Source: Accumulibacter sp.
GTDB lineage: Bacteria; Pseudomonadota; Gammaproteobacteria; Burkholderiales; Rhodocyclaceae
Assembly: GCA_024235695.1 (NCBI GenBank)
Contig: JACKLX010000006.1
Location: 62,001-126,000, forward strand
Reading direction: 5' to 3'
Length of the DNA stretch: 64,000 bases
Each line of letters opens with the position of its first letter. Position 1 is the first letter of the stretch. Below are positions 1-15,000 of the stretch, one piece after another. The notes below the pieces were generated by a model that had not been told where the DNA came from, searched no databases, and worked only from the letters and a program-made list of their open reading frames with translations. The translations under genes were made by a program, and so were the position numbers.

Positions 1-3000
1 CCGACGACGGTCGGCGCCTGGGTCGATTCGATCATCGTTTCGCCCGACGCCAACGCCAACCACGGCACGGTGCTCAAGGAGTTCGCGCATCAGGGTGCGC
101 TGGTGACCGGTGCCGGCTATTCGCGCAGCGAGACATTCCTGTTGCCGCCACAGTTCCAAACGCATTCTCACCTCTTCGTGCGCAGCGACGCCGGCGACGT
201 GGTATTCGAAAACAGTGTCGAAGCGAATAACGTCGGCGAAGCGGTCAACCTGTTCGACGTGACGCCGATACCCTATGCCGACCTCGCTGTCTCGGCGGTG
301 AGCGCGCCGCTTTCCGGCGCCAGCGGCCAGCCGATCCAGATCAGCTGGACGGTCACCAACCAGGCATTGCACGCGATCGGCACCACCAACAGCGGTACCT
401 GGGCGGACTCCGTTTATCTCGCGTCCGACGCCGCGGGCAAGAACATAGTCGCCGGCCTGGGCAGCTTCGATCACGTCGGCGCGCTGGCCATCGGCGGTAG
501 CTATACCCATACCGTCAGCGCTTCCCTGCCCGACGGTCTGAGCGGTAACTTCTACGTGGTCGTTGGCACCGGCGGCCCACACGAGTTCATCTACACCGAC
601 AATAACAGCGCCGTCTCGGGCCCACTGGCGGTGGCCTTTTCGGCGCCACCGGATTTGCTGCCAAGCCGGCTGGCGGCGACGACGCCGGGATCAAGCGCGG
701 CACTCACCATGGCCAGGGCCGGCGACAAGATCGACGTCAGCTGGAACGTTCAGAACGCCGGCAGTGGTGATACCAGGGGCGAATGGCTGGACCGCATCGT
801 TCTCAAGGAAGTCGGCGGAACCAGGTCGTTCACGCTCGGCGCGTTCAACTACGCAACGGCTTTGCAGGCCGGCAAGTTCTACGCCCGCACCGAGCAGCTG
901 CAGCTGCCGAGCAAGGTGCAGGGCGTCTTCCAGCTCGTGCTGACGACCAATGCAGGGCTGTTCCCGATCTTCGAGAACGGCGCCAGCGGCAACAACACGC
1001 TCACCGACACGCAGACCTTGACCCTGACGGTGCCGCCCAATCCGGACGTGCAGGTGTTCTCGATCGATAATGCGCCGGCGACGGCCAACGCCGGCGGAAC
1101 CGTCGCGCTCGACTACACAGTGATCAACCAGGGGAGCGTCGAGGCGCGTGGCCACTGGACCGACAACGTCTACCTGTCGCTCAAGGACCACCTCGACGGC
1201 AGCGCGATCTTCCTTGGTTCGTTCGACAACCAGTCGGCGCTTAAGCCGGGCGACAAGTATCAGGGACATTCCGACAATCTGGCGGTGCCCAAGCGACTTG
1301 GCGGGCCGGCGTATCTGATCGTCTACACCAATGCCGGCGGGGCGCTCGACGAATTCCCGCGCGGCGACAACAACACGCTCGTGCACTCGATCTACATCAA
1401 CCCTGAACCGCCAGCCGACCTGGTCACCAGCCTGGTCACCGCGCCGAACCAGACCTTCGACGGCACCACCATCGACGTCTCGTACCACGTCAGCAACCTC
1501 GGGCTGGAAAACACCGACCGGGCGAACTGGACCGACACCATCTGGCTGACCAGGGATGCGACACGCCCGAACGTGACCAAGGGGGACGTCTTGCTGGCGA
1601 CGCTGCCGCACGTCGGCGTCCTCGGCAACGACCCCTCGATCATCTCGCCGCCGGTCAGCTACGACGTCAGTACCCAGGTCACGCTGCCCAAGCACATCGC
1701 GGGGCAGTTCTATATCACGGCCTGGTCCGATTCCTTCGACGTCGTACTCAAGAGCACCCAGGACGTCAATGTCAATCCCGACGACCCGGGCCAGCTGAAC
1801 AACGACAACTACAAGGCTCGCCCGATCACCGTGCTGCTGACGCCGCCACCCGATCTGGTGGTCACGGTGGTGACCCCGCAGGCGTCGGCGGTCGGTGGCG
1901 ACGATTTCACCGTGCAATGGACGGTGCAGAACAAGGGGACCAGTCCGACCGAAGACAGCGTTCTCTTCGACCAGGTGTATCTCTCCGACAAACCGCTTTT
2001 TGTTCCTCCGTTCGGCGGCCGGGACGTCGGCAACCAATGGTTCCTGGGCAGCGTCGAGCACGATGGGGTAGTCGCCACCAACGGTAGCTACACCGCGCAG
2101 CGCACTTTCCAGCTCTCGCCCGAGATATCCGGCAAGTACGTCATCGTGGTCGCCAATACGGGCGGCATAGTGATCGATCCCAGTAAGGATCCGCGCTTCT
2201 CGGTCGAGGTCGGCACCTACTTCGCCCCGACCTGGGAAGGGCCGTACACGGACGACAATGTCGCTGTCGCCGCGACGCACGTCACGCCGCTGCCGCCGGC
2301 CGACCTGCAGGTGACCTCGGTCGTCGCGCAGGCGCCCAACTATTCGGGCGAGACAACGACCATCGTCTGGACCGTGCAGAACCTCGGTGCGGCAGCGTGG
2401 TCCGGCACGCGCTACTGGCTGGATGCGGTCTACTTCTCTCGCTATCCGACGCTCGACGCGTCCCGCGACATCTTCATCGGTGAGTTCGCCCACAGCAATG
2501 CCCAGCCGCTGGCGTCGGGGGCGAGCTATACGCAGTCGGCGGATTTCGTCTTGCCCAAGGGGATCGGCGGTACGGCCACCGATCCGCAGACGTTTTACGT
2601 GCATGTCGTTGCCGACGTGCGCGGTACCGTGAATACGCGCGGGCGGGACAACAGCGGCAGCCGCGCTACCTTCGCCACGGTCGGCTACGAGGATGCGAGC
2701 AACAATCGGGGAACGGGCACGCTGCCGGTCATCTACCGCGAACCGGACCTGCAGGTCACCGATCTGCTGGTGCCCGCCGCAGCGGTCCATTCCGGCGATA
2801 TCGTTCCCGTCACGTGGACGGTGACCAACCTCGGCAACCGCGATACGCGCGAGGGCAACTGGACCGACCGCGTATTCCTGTCCACCGACGCGTCGCTCGA
2901 TTCAGGCGATACCCAGTTGGGCGAGATCTCGCACAGCGCGATCCTCAGGACCGGCGATCAGTACTCGACGACGCTCGACGTCCGCCTGCCCGACGGGATC

Positions 3001-6000
3001 GGCGGCGACTTCCACGTCCTGGTATTCACCGACGCCACCGTACGGGGAACGAATGGCGTGCCAGGCGTCAGCGGCGGCACCTCGATGGGGTCGGTTCCCG
3101 AATTCCAGGGCGAAGGCAACAACCTGACCGCCGCTTTCATGCCGGTCACGCTGACCCCGCCGCCCGACCTGGAGGTGACGGCGCTCGTCGCCCTCGGGCC
3201 GGACCCGGCGCGGGCCGGCCACGTGCTGAGCGGTGAGTCGTTTACCGTCAGCTACACGGTCACCAACAACGGCACTGGCGAAACTCCCGACCGCCAGGCC
3301 GTGTGGGACGACCGGATCTACCTCTCGCGCGATCCGTATCTCAGCGACGCCGACGTGTACTTCGCCGACGACCGCCACACCGGCGGCCTCGCGGCCGGTG
3401 CCAGCTACTCGAGGTCGGTGACGCTCAAGGCGCCGCGCAACATGACCGGACCCTGGTACGTGTTCGTCCTCAGCGATGCGCCGACATCGACCTCACCGCG
3501 CGGCCTGGTGTTCGAGGGAGCCAACGAAGACAACAACGCGACGGCGACGGCGACGCCGCTGCTGATCGAGCTGCCTCCGCCGTCGGATCTGGTCGTCGAC
3601 AGCATTTCCTTGCCGCAGTCGGCGATGGCCGGCGACGCCGTGCACCTGAGCTGGGCGGTGAGCAACGTCGGCGTCAACGCGGCCAGCGGCACGTGGAGCG
3701 ACACCGCCTATCTGTCCGCCGACAACACCTGGGACATCAACGACCGGGCGATTGGCCGCTTCAGCTTCAGCGGCACGCTGCAACCGGGCGGTTCGTACAA
3801 CGCTTCCCTGGACGCCAAGCTGCCGCCGGCAACGCCCGGTTCGTACCGGGTGATCGTGCGCAGCGACATTTTCGACGACATCCTCGAGTCGCAGGAACTG
3901 AACAACACCACCACCTCCGCCGACCTGCTCAAGGTAAGCGTTCCCGAACTGCACCTGGGCGTGCCTCTGATCACCACGCTGGATACTGGAGAAGACCGGC
4001 TCTATCAAGTGACCGTCGGCCAGGGAGAGACCTTGCGGGTGGACCTGACTTCCGCAGATCCTGCCGCGGCCAACGTCCTGTTCCTGCGCTACGACGCCTT
4101 GCCGACCGCCTCGACCTACGACGCGGCGTACCAGCAAGCGCTGCAGGCCAACCAGTTCACGGTCATTCCGTCGACGACCGCCGGGACCTACTACGTGCTG
4201 ATCCATGGTCAGTCGGAGCCGTCCGCCGGGACGCCGATTACCGTGCTGGCGCATGTCCTGCCCTTCGCGATTACCGACGTCGCGCCCGACAAGGGCGGCG
4301 ACAGCCGCTACGTCACGACCACAATCCTGGGCGCACAGTTCGACGCGCAGGCGACGGTCAAGCTGCTTCGCCCGGGGTTCGCCGAATACGAGCCGGTCAG
4401 CTACCAGGTGATCGACAAGACGCGCATCATCGCCGTCTTCGATCTGCGCGGCGCGCCGCACGGCCTCTATGACGTCAAGGTGATCAACCCCAATGGAGAC
4501 ACGGCTGTCGCGCCGTATCGCTACCTGATCGAACAGGCCTTGCCGCCGGATGTCAGCATCGCCCTGGGTGGCCCGCGCGTCGTCTGGGCAGGGCAGAGCG
4601 GGCTCTATGGCTTCACGCTTACCAGCCGGACCAACGTCGACATCCCCTACGTCGAGTTCCAGTACGGCGTTCCCGGACTGCCGTTGAACGAAGGCGTTCC
4701 CTACCTGGGCTTCACGACCAACGTCAGCGGCGCGCCGGACGTCGCCAACGTTCCCTGGGCAGGCGTCCTGCCCAGCGCCAACACCGATGGCCAACTGCTG
4801 AGCACCGGTTACGCGATTGATTTCGCCGACCGCTCGAACACCACTTTCAGCTTCCTCGTCCAGACCTATCCCAATGGTCTGCCGCCGGGTGCGTACTCCG
4901 AGCAGCCCGGAGTGACGGCGTTTGCCTTCAACATCATGGGCGCGGCGACGCCGCTGACGCGCGACGAGTACGTCGCGCAACAGAGCGCCCTGGCGGCGAC
5001 CTTGCGCGCCAACATCATCAAGGACCCTGGCGCATCGTCGGCACTGCGCAACCTCGCCGCCGACCAGACCTTATGGACCGGCCTGTATCTGGAAGCGCTG
5101 GTTCAGGCGGGCCTTCTGCGTGCCGTGGATGAGCCGCCGGCGGTGCATGACAACGCGCTTCTGGTGAGCCTGCAGGCGATGCTGACGGCGGGTATCCTGG
5201 CCGGGCCAGCCGGTCAGCAGATCATCACCAACGGCAATCTGGTGCAGTTCTTCGACCAGGTGCGGACATGGTATGGCGAGGATCAGAACAAGACGACGCC
5301 TTACAGCACCGTCAAGCAGGACCTGGTCAGCCCCGACGACCCGACCAGCTACTGGAGCTTCGATCCGCCACCCGCCAGCGACTTCAACCTGCACCAATCG
5401 GCACCAACGCATTACGAGGGCTTCTACGTGTACGTGCCGTGGGCCAACGACTGGGACTTCCCGACGCACCCGGACGCCGGCGACTCGGACGAGACGCACC
5501 CCGAGAACCCGAACTTCCTCAACGTCCAGGCGCCGAATTTTGCTCCCTTCTTCACCGGCACGGGTCGGGGTGGGCAGGCGGCGGTGAACGGTCCGCTGGC
5601 CTTCGGTAGCGCGCAGTTCGTCCCGCAGGGCCAGCCCGAGCCGTACACCATACAGTTCCAGAACGGCGCCAATGCCGCGGCGACGGTCGGCCAGGTGCGC
5701 GTCGTCAGCCAGCTCGACGCCGGTCTCGACCCGCGCAGCTTCCGTCTTGGCGACCTCCAGCTCGGTGATCTGCAGGTCCACATTCCTTCTGACGTCGGCT
5801 CGTTCCAGGGCGATTTCGACTTCACCCGCAGTCGTGGATTCATTCTTCGCGTCAGTGCCGGCATCGACATCGGGTCGCATACCGTGACCTGGCTGTTGCA
5901 GGCCATCGACCCCCTGACCGGCGAAGTGGTCAGCGACCCGGCGCGAGGCCTGCTGCCGCCAGACAACGCCCAGGGCGCCGGGCGTGGCTTCGTCACCTAC

Positions 6001-9000
6001 ACCGCGGTGCCGCGTGACGGATTGGCCACCGGCACGCAGATCAGCGCGCAGGCGCGCGTGCTGTTCAATACCACGGCGCCGCTCGATACCGCGCAAATTA
6101 CCTACACGCTGGACGCACGCGCTCCGACCAGCACGCTGACTGCCAACCCGGTGGTCCAGGGTGGCAGCGATTACCGGGTGCAGTGGAGCGCACAGGACGA
6201 CAATGGCGGCAGCGGCGTCAAGAGCGTCAGCGTCTACGTCGCCGAGGATGGCGGCGACTATGCGATCTGGAAGAGCCAGAGCACCACTATCGCGGGCATC
6301 TACAACGGCCGCGCGGGACACAGTTACCAGTTTCTCGCCCTGGCGACCGACAACGCGGGCAACCAGGAACAACCGGCAGCCGGAAAGCCGGTGCCCAGCG
6401 ACGATTCCCGAGCCAACCTCGGTGGCTTGCCGACGGTCGCCGAGACCAGTCGCGATTTCGGCACGCCGCCGGCACCCAGTGCGCAAGCGGCGGTCAATCC
6501 GCTTTTCGTGCAGGCCGGGCAGGGGATTCCAGCGAGCCTGAGTCGCAGCCGCCTGCCCGAATTCCAGAGCGTCGTGTCGCCCTTCACCGGACAGGTCTTT
6601 GCCAGCGGATTCGTCCAGAGCGGGGCCGATATCGGCCCGCTGGCGATCCTGATCCTGCCCGACGGCTCGCTGCTGGCCAGCGGCGGCGCCGCGCGCAACC
6701 AGCTCTTCCGCTTCGACAGCGACGGTGGCAGGGCGGCAACGCCGCTGGCGACGCTCGCCCAGCCAATCTACGACATGGCCCTCGACGGGTCGGCGAACTT
6801 CATCTGGGCGACGACCGGCGGTGGGCCCTTGCTCAAGCTCGACGCGACGAGCGGCGAGATCGTCGCCCAGTTCGGTGACGGCCTGACGCAGAGCCTGGCC
6901 ATCCAGCCCGGCAGCGGCCTGGTCTACGCGTCGTCCGCCAATGGCATCGAGGTCTTCGACCCGGCCAGCGGGATGTTCACTCACTTCAGCGACATACGCG
7001 TCGGCAGCCTGGCCTTCGCGCCCGACGGCACGCTCTGGGCGGCGACCTGGCCGCACAACCAGGCGCAGGTCATCCAGTTCAGCGGAACGCCAGTGAAGCC
7101 GCGGCTGATGCTCGAATTCAACGCCGACGTCGACTCGCTGGCCTTCGGCCTGCCTGGCTCGCCGCTCGAAGGCCTGCTCTTCGTTTCGCACACCGAGGAG
7201 TCGCTGGCGGGCGCGGGCAGCGAACTGACGATGGTCGACCTGGCAACGCTCAAGACGGTGGTGCTGGCCAGCGGTGGTACACGTGGCGATCAGCTCAAGG
7301 CGGGCGCTGACGGCCGGGTGTTCATCAGCCAGTCGCACCAGATCGACGTGCTCAACCCGGTTCGCCCGCCGCACGTCGCGCGCATCAACCCGCCAGCGGA
7401 CGCGACGGTGGCCCTGCCGTTCACCAACGTCGCCGTGACCTTCGACGAGGATATGCTCGCCGGCAGCGCGGCCGACCCGAACTCGGTCCTCAATCCCGAC
7501 AATTACCGACTGCTGGGTGACTCGGCAGGCACCGTGTCGATCCGCGCCATCGCCTATGACCAGGCCAGCAGGACGGCAGTGCTGAGCTTCGCCCCGCTGC
7601 TGGCCGACCACTACCAGCTGCAGGTGCTGACGCGGCTACGGGGCAGCTCAGGCCTCGCACTGGCCGCACCGTACAGCAGCGGCTTCACGGCGATCAGCGA
7701 CCTCAGCGCAGTACTCGGCCTCGACTTCTCGCTGGCGCGCAGCGATCGCGCCAGCGGCACCGTCTCGTTTGATGTTACGCTCATCAACCACAGCCAGTAC
7801 CGGCTGTTGTTGCCGGTGGTCCTGCAATTGACGCCGCTGCAGCATTTCGAAGGCGAACCGCTGGGCAATCAGGGCCGCGCCGCCGATGGTTCGTGGCTGA
7901 TCGACCTGAGCGGCAACCTGCCGGCGAGCGGCATCCTCGATCCGGGCCAGACGACGACCGGCAGGACCATTTCCGTACTTGGCCCCGATCGCCATCCGGT
8001 CGCTTTCGACCCCCGCGTATCGGGCCGGCTGGCCGGCAACCACGCGCCCGCCTTTTCTTCGCTTCCGTCCGCGACAGCCGCCGCCGGTGCGGCGTACATC
8101 TACCAGCCTGTGGCTGCGGATGGCGATGGCGATCAGTTGTCGTACCTGCTGGTGCGCTCGCCGGCCGGAATGGTCGTGGACGCGACTACCGGTCTGCTCA
8201 GCTGGACGCCGTCGGCAGCAAGTCCCGAGCAGGCGACGGTGGTCTTGCAGGTCTACGATTCTGCCGGCGCGTACGATACGCAGTCGTTCACCGTGGCGGT
8301 AGACGGCGTCAACCGCGCGCCCTGGTTTGTCGCGTTCCCCGATCAGATCAGCGGCCGGGAAGGGCAGCTGCTGCAGGTGCCGATCGCAGCCACCGACCCG
8401 GAAGGCGATTCGCTCGTCTATTGGACGGAACACCTGCCGCCGGGCGCGGTGTTCGACGCTGCCGCGCACGCGCTGATCTGGACGCCCGACTTCCACGCCG
8501 CGGGAACCTACAGCGACGTGCGCTTCCTGGTCAGCGACGGGCTGCACACGCTGAGCGAGTCGACGACGTTGGTCATCGCGCCGACGCCGCAGCCGCCAAG
8601 CTTTGCCAAGCCAGCCAACTTCACCGGCCGTGAAGGCGACCCGATCCAGATCCAGTTGCGCGCCAGCGACGTGCACGGTGCAGCGCTTAGCTTCAGCAGT
8701 GACCTGCTGCCGCCAGGCGCGTTTCTCGACCCGCAGAGCGGCATGTTCCACTGGACCCCCGATGCGACCCAGCATGGTGTGTTCTCGGTGCCGATCAGCG
8801 TCAGCAACGGTCAGGCGAGCACCAGCCAGACCCTGGCTATCGTCGTGCTCAACGTCAATGCCGCGCCAGCATTCGAAAATCTCCGCGATTTCCAGATCCC
8901 CGAGGGCCAACAGATTCAGTTCCGGGCGCAGGCCTTCGACGCCGACAACCCGACCTGGGTCGCTCCCGACCGCGCCGCAGATGGCACGCTGGTGCGCAGC

Positions 9001-12000
9001 GAGGCGGGCAGGGCTTCGCTCAGCTACGTCGCCAGCGGCCTGCCGGCCGGAGCGACTTTCGATCCGGAGACGCTGATCTTCACGTGGACGCCGGGCTATG
9101 GCGACGCCGGTCGTCACTCGCTCACGATCACCGCTACCGACGACGGTGACGGTGCCGGGCAGCCGCTCAGCGCCGTCCAGACGGTCAGCCTCACGGTGCT
9201 CAACGTCAACCGCGCCCCGCAGGTGGACTTCATCGCCAACACCCACATGGACCACGACACGCGGCTGCGGATCCCAGTCCAGGCGGTAGACGCCGATGGC
9301 GATCCGCTGAGCCTTTCGCTGGTCGGATTGCCGGCCTTCGGCCAGTTCGTCGATCACGGCGACGGCACGGCTGAGCTCACTTTCGATCCCGGGCGCGATG
9401 ACCGGGGCAACTACACGCTGTCACTGCGCGCCGTGGACAACGGCGACGGCAACGGCTCCGCGGCGGTGCTGTCGGGCTCGCAATCCTTCGTGCTGACCGT
9501 CGACGCGGCCAACGTGCCGCCGCATCTGGCGCCGATCAGCAACAAGGTGGCGCTGGTCGGGCAAGCATTGCAGTTCACCATCCAGGCCGGCGACGGTGAT
9601 CAGGAGCCGCTCGCCTTCAGCGCCGTCGGGCTTCCCGGCAACGCCAGCATCACTCCCGCCCCGGCTTACGGCCGGGCGGTGGTCAACTGGACGCCGACGA
9701 CCGCCGACATCGGCAACTACACGATACTCGTCAAGGTGGCAGACGGCGGTAACGGCGACCCGGCACAATCACTCTCCGATCAGCAGACCTTCACGCTTGC
9801 CGTGCGTACCAGCAATCAGGCACCGGCGTGGATTTCGTCCGCCGACCCGCTCGCGCCCGCCGGGCAGACGCTGGCGCTGCCGCTGCTGGCGGTCGACGCC
9901 GACCACGATCCGCTGACCTATTCGGCGGCAAATCTGCCGGTCGGGGCGGTCCTCGATCCGCTCGCCGGCATTCTCACCTGGACGCCGCAACTGGTGCAGG
10001 TGGGCCGTTACGACAACATCGTGCTGACCGCGAGTGACGGTAATCTGGCGACCACGCGGAACATGAGCATCACCGTCACGCCGGTGAACGAGCCGCCGCG
10101 CTTCATCCCGCTACCCGCGCAGTCCGGCCGCGAGGGAACCTTGTTGCAGTTCACGCTCGGCGCCGCAGACCCCAACCAGGACCCGCTGATCTTCAGCGCA
10201 AGCTCGGCGCTGCCCGCCGGGGCGATGCTCGACGCACAGAGCGGGCGCCTGCAATGGACTCCGGATTACCAGCAGGCTGGCAACCATGTGCTTGACTTTG
10301 CGGTGACCGACCCGGCTGGTCTGACCGACAGTCTCGCTGTATTGCTGCAGATCGATAACGTGGACCGGCCGCCGACGCTGCAGGTCGACAATCACGGGCT
10401 GGTCGTCGGGCAGCCATTCAGCCTGCAGCTGACCGGCGCCGACCCCGATCTGGCGACGACCCTGAGCTACTCGGCGAACGGGTTGCCTGCCGGCGCGACG
10501 CTGGACGCAGCCAGCGGGCGCTTCGTGTGGACACCCGGACCATCGCAGACCGGCGATTTCGCCGTGCAGTTCACCGTCAGCGACGGCGAGCTGGTCGTTA
10601 CCCGGCCGTCGGTCCTGCGCGTCACGTTCGATCCGGTGCCGCCACCGGTGCTGATCGAGCTGACCCCCAGTTTCCCCGGTGTTCCGGGCTCCCCGGTGGT
10701 CGTCCATGCGGCGGCCAGCAGTATTGCGCCGATCGCCGGCCTGACGCTGGCAGTCGATGGACAGCCACTGCTTCTCGACGCACACGGTCGGGCGACCTAC
10801 GTGCCGGCAGCGCCTGGTCACTATGCGATCACCGCCACGGCCAGCGACGCCGATGGCCGTGGCGGCACTGCTGCCAGCGTGTTGAAGGTTCGCGACCCGA
10901 ACGACCAACTCCCGCCGCTGGTCTCCTTCGACAACCTCGCTGCCGGCAGCACGCTGACCAGCGCCCTGGATCTGCGCGGCACGGTCAGCGACAGCAACCT
11001 TGACACCTGGGTCCTCGATCTGGCGCCGCTCGGCTCCGACCGTTTCACGATCCTGGCCAGCGGCGACAGTTCGGTCAGCGGCGTGCTCTCCGCGCTCGAT
11101 CCGGGCAGTCTGGCGAACGGCGTTTATCGGCTGCGCCTGACGGCAAGCGACATCAGCGGTCGCACGACGAGTACTGCGACCGTCTTCGACGCCAATACGG
11201 TCAGCAAGCCGACACGCTACCAGCAAGCGGACGTCGACCTGTCGGTAAGCCTCGGCGGCACGGTGGTCGACCTCGTGCGTTCGTACGATTCGCAGCAGCG
11301 CGATATTGCCGGTACCTTCGGTGCGGGCTGGCGCCTGGTCAATCGCGACAGCGACATCCAGACCAGCGTCGAGCCGAGCGGCGAGGAAAGTCGCGGTATC
11401 TACAATCCTTTCCAGCAGGGCACGCGCGTGTACCTGACGCTGCCCGACGGGCGGCGCGTCGGCTATACCTTCGCCCCCGAGAAACACACGCTCTCCGGGA
11501 TCACCTACTACACCCCCGCATACCAGGCCGATGCCGGCGTCGACTACCGGCTCGATTCGGCCGGCGCGGTGCTGATTCGCGGTCCGAAGGGCTTCTACGA
11601 CGCGCAGACCGGGCAGGCTTACGATCCGGCCAGCGGGCAGTTTGACGGCCCCGAATACGCGCTTGCGGCGCCGGATGGAACGGTCTACCAGCTCAGCGCG
11701 GCCAACGGCGTCGAGCAGCAAGTCCTGCCCGGCGGCGTGCGCCTGACTTTCACCGACGACGGCATCACCAGTTCGACCGGCGACGCCGTCCACTTCGTTC
11801 GCGATGCATCGGGAAGGGTGACCGAGATTATCGGGCCCGACGGCCGGCGCGTGGTCTATGCTTTCGACTCCCTTGGCAACCTGACTTCGTTCCACGACAC
11901 CAGCACGCAGGAAACCAGCCGCTACGGCTACGCCGCCAACGATGCGCACCTGCTGATCCTGGCGACGTCGCCGTCGAGTAAGACGGGCAACGCGATCGCT

Positions 12001-15000
12001 TACGGGACAAGCGTGAACACCACGCCAGTGCTTGCCGACCTGGGCGGCCCCGGGCAGTTCTACGGCACGCCTTATCATGGCACCCTGTCAGCCGGTGCGA
12101 GCGACCTGCTGAGCTTCAACCTGCGGCCACTGGAGATCCAGTCGACTCTCAAAGGGACGGTTCTCGTGGGAGTTGAGCTGCGCGCCGACGCCGGCAGCGG
12201 ACTTCAACCCGCGCTGCCGACGATCGGCGGGCTGACGCCGCTGCTGCAGCGGAGCGGTAACGGGAGTGCCTTCGCGCTGTTCGCGGTCAGCGACGCGGGG
12301 CTCGATCTGATCCGCATCACCGGCATCGACGCGGGCACTGCCGGTGCGTACACGCTGCAACTGTTCGTCGCCGGCGACGCCAACCAGGACGGCAAGGTGG
12401 ACGGGCTAGACAGTGCCCTGGTCGCCCACTCCCTGGGCAGTTCGAGCGGGCAAGCGGCGTATGTCCGCGGCGCCGACGCCAACCGCGATGGCACCATCAA
12501 CGGCGACGACGCACAGCTACTCGGCAGCGATTTCGGTTTTTTTGCCATCGGGCCGCCGGTCGCCCAGTCGTCCGCAGTGCTGACGCACGTTGACCTGCCC
12601 GTGTCGATCGACCTCACGACGCTGGCCAGCGACCCCGCGGGCGATCCGCTGTTCTTCCGCATCGTCGGCGCGCAGGACGGGACGGCGACGCTGGCACCCG
12701 GCGGCCGCTCGGTGAACTTCCTTCCGGCGGTCGGCTTTGCCGGGCAGGGCAGCTTCCAGTTCATGGCTGACGATGGCTATGGCACTTCGGCTGTCGCCAC
12801 GGTCATCGTCGATGTCAGCGCGGCACCGTTGATCAACCTGGATTTCGAGCAGCGTCAGCCGCGCCTGCAACTGGGGGTTATCGGCAGCTGGGACGCGACC
12901 TGGGATGCGTCGGTCGGCGACTTCGTTCCCACCGGCCCGCCGCCGGTGATCACTCCGGTCGACTTTCAATTCAGCGTCTTCGGCGATTTCGCCGACCAGC
13001 TGGGCGTACCCTTGCCCAGCTCGTACCTCACCTTCCAATCGACCGACCTGTCCGTGGCCGGTGTCTCGTCGAGTGGCCTGCTGCACGCCGTGAACAGCGG
13101 CACAACGACGCTGGTGGTTTCCAGCCACGGTGTCGAGGCAGCCACTGCCGTTGCCATCGGCATACCTCAGGACACCTTGGGGCAGTACCTCTATGCCCTG
13201 GGGCTCAATGCCTACCCGGGGGCGGTGACCCTCAGCAGCAACGGCGGCAGTCGCCAGATGCAGGTCTTTGCAGAGGCGGACACGACGCTGTCGATGGACC
13301 TGACCGATGCGGCCGCTGGCACCCGCTATTTCGTCAACCATCCGGGAGTGGTGACGGTGAGCGCCGATGGCCTGATCACCGCCGTCGCCGAAGGCAGCGC
13401 GACGCTGACCGTGATCAATGGCCCGGCCGAATCGCTGCTGCCGGTGCGCGTCGTCGCGCCCGCAGCAACGGGGCCCGCCGTGCTGGGGGCTGCCGGCGGC
13501 GTGGTGACCTCCGCGGACGGTTCCTACGTCGCGGTACCGCCGGGCGGCCTGCTCGCCGACACCCCGGTCAGCCTGACGCCGGCGACGTTCGCGCAGCTGC
13601 CGCAAGGCGTTCCCGACGGCTTCCAGTTCGCCGCAGCGTTCAATCTCGACGTCGGCGACGAGGTTCTGGCGGTGCCCCTGCAACTCCACGTCAGGGTCGA
13701 TCCGTCGATTCCGGTCGGCGCGACGGTCTATTTCTACCAGGCGGGTGAATATCTCAACGACGACGGCACGACGCAGCCGATCTGGTGGCAGGTCGATAGC
13801 GGCGAGGTTGGCAGCGACGGACTGGCGCATACCCATTCGCGCCCCTTCCCGGGCATCAAGGACAAGTCACAATACCTGGTCGCGTACCCGACCGTGGATA
13901 TCGGGCGCCTGCAGCTCCAGGCTGCGCTCAACCAGCAGCTTGCACTGACCGTCGCGCTGGCCGGCGCAAGCGGTACGCTGATCGGTGCGGTGGGAATTCT
14001 GGCCACGCTGGCGGTGCCTTCTGCCCCCCATGCCCAGCCTTTCCGGATCCAGATCGTGCCGCAGGACGGCCTGCCGATCACGACGGTTTCCGATTTCCAG
14101 ATCAACCCGGGCCAGGTCAGCAACTATGCGACGACGATCACGCCGCCTCCGACGCTGCCGCCGACGGCGCCGCACATTACCTCGGTTTCGGTCGACCTGA
14201 CCAAGACCGATCCGGCCACCGGTGAATTGCTGCACGAGGTCGTGCTGACCGGCAGCCACTTCACCGACTCGGGTCAGAATCCCGACGAACTATCGGTCAG
14301 CTTCACCATGCCGGGACCGCTCAACAGCAAGAAGACGACCACCGTCAGTCCCTCGGCCGGCAGTACGGCGAACGAACTGCACGTGACCGTGCCGGCGTCG
14401 ATTGCCCTGGGCCTGGCGCAAATCAAGGTCACGCGGACCGATGCGCATCAGTCGTACAAGAACGGCAGTGTCGTCTACAACTTCTACCCTGTGGATAGCA
14501 ACGAGGCGACGATCGACTCGGAGGGAACCTACGTCTTTGTCGCGCTGCCCGAAGGCAAGTACACCCCTGCCGGCGTGGAAGGCGATCTCGCCGTCCTCAA
14601 CGGCAACCCGACTCTCGGCGAACTGGGCGATCTGATCGCCAGGATTCCTCTCGACTCGGCCGAGGACAATCCCTTCCCGAGAGACGTGGCGATTACCCCC
14701 GACAACACGCGCGCCTACGTCACCCTGCGCGGGTCCGGACGCGTGGCCGTGGTCGATACCGTCGCCCTGCAGCAAATCAATACCAATACCGCGCCGCCGA
14801 TCGCCAGCAACAAAGCGATCACCGGTCCGCTGCACGTCGACCCCGACCTGTTCGGGCTGGAGATCACGCGGGCGACGGCCATTCGCGCAACGATCGATAT
14901 TGCCAATCTTGCCAGCTGGACACTCAGTCTGCTGCCCCTGAACGGCGGCAGCTCGATGCAGCTGGCAACCGGCAGCGGCAAGGTAAACAGCGGTGTTCTG

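Noticed and set aside
691-2790. Long open frame on the minus strand opposite the giant gene (also 5071-7611 and 10111-12078)
   Set aside because: These are products of high GC3 opposite a real gene. The translations are Arg/Asp-rich, low in motif content and lack ribosome sites.
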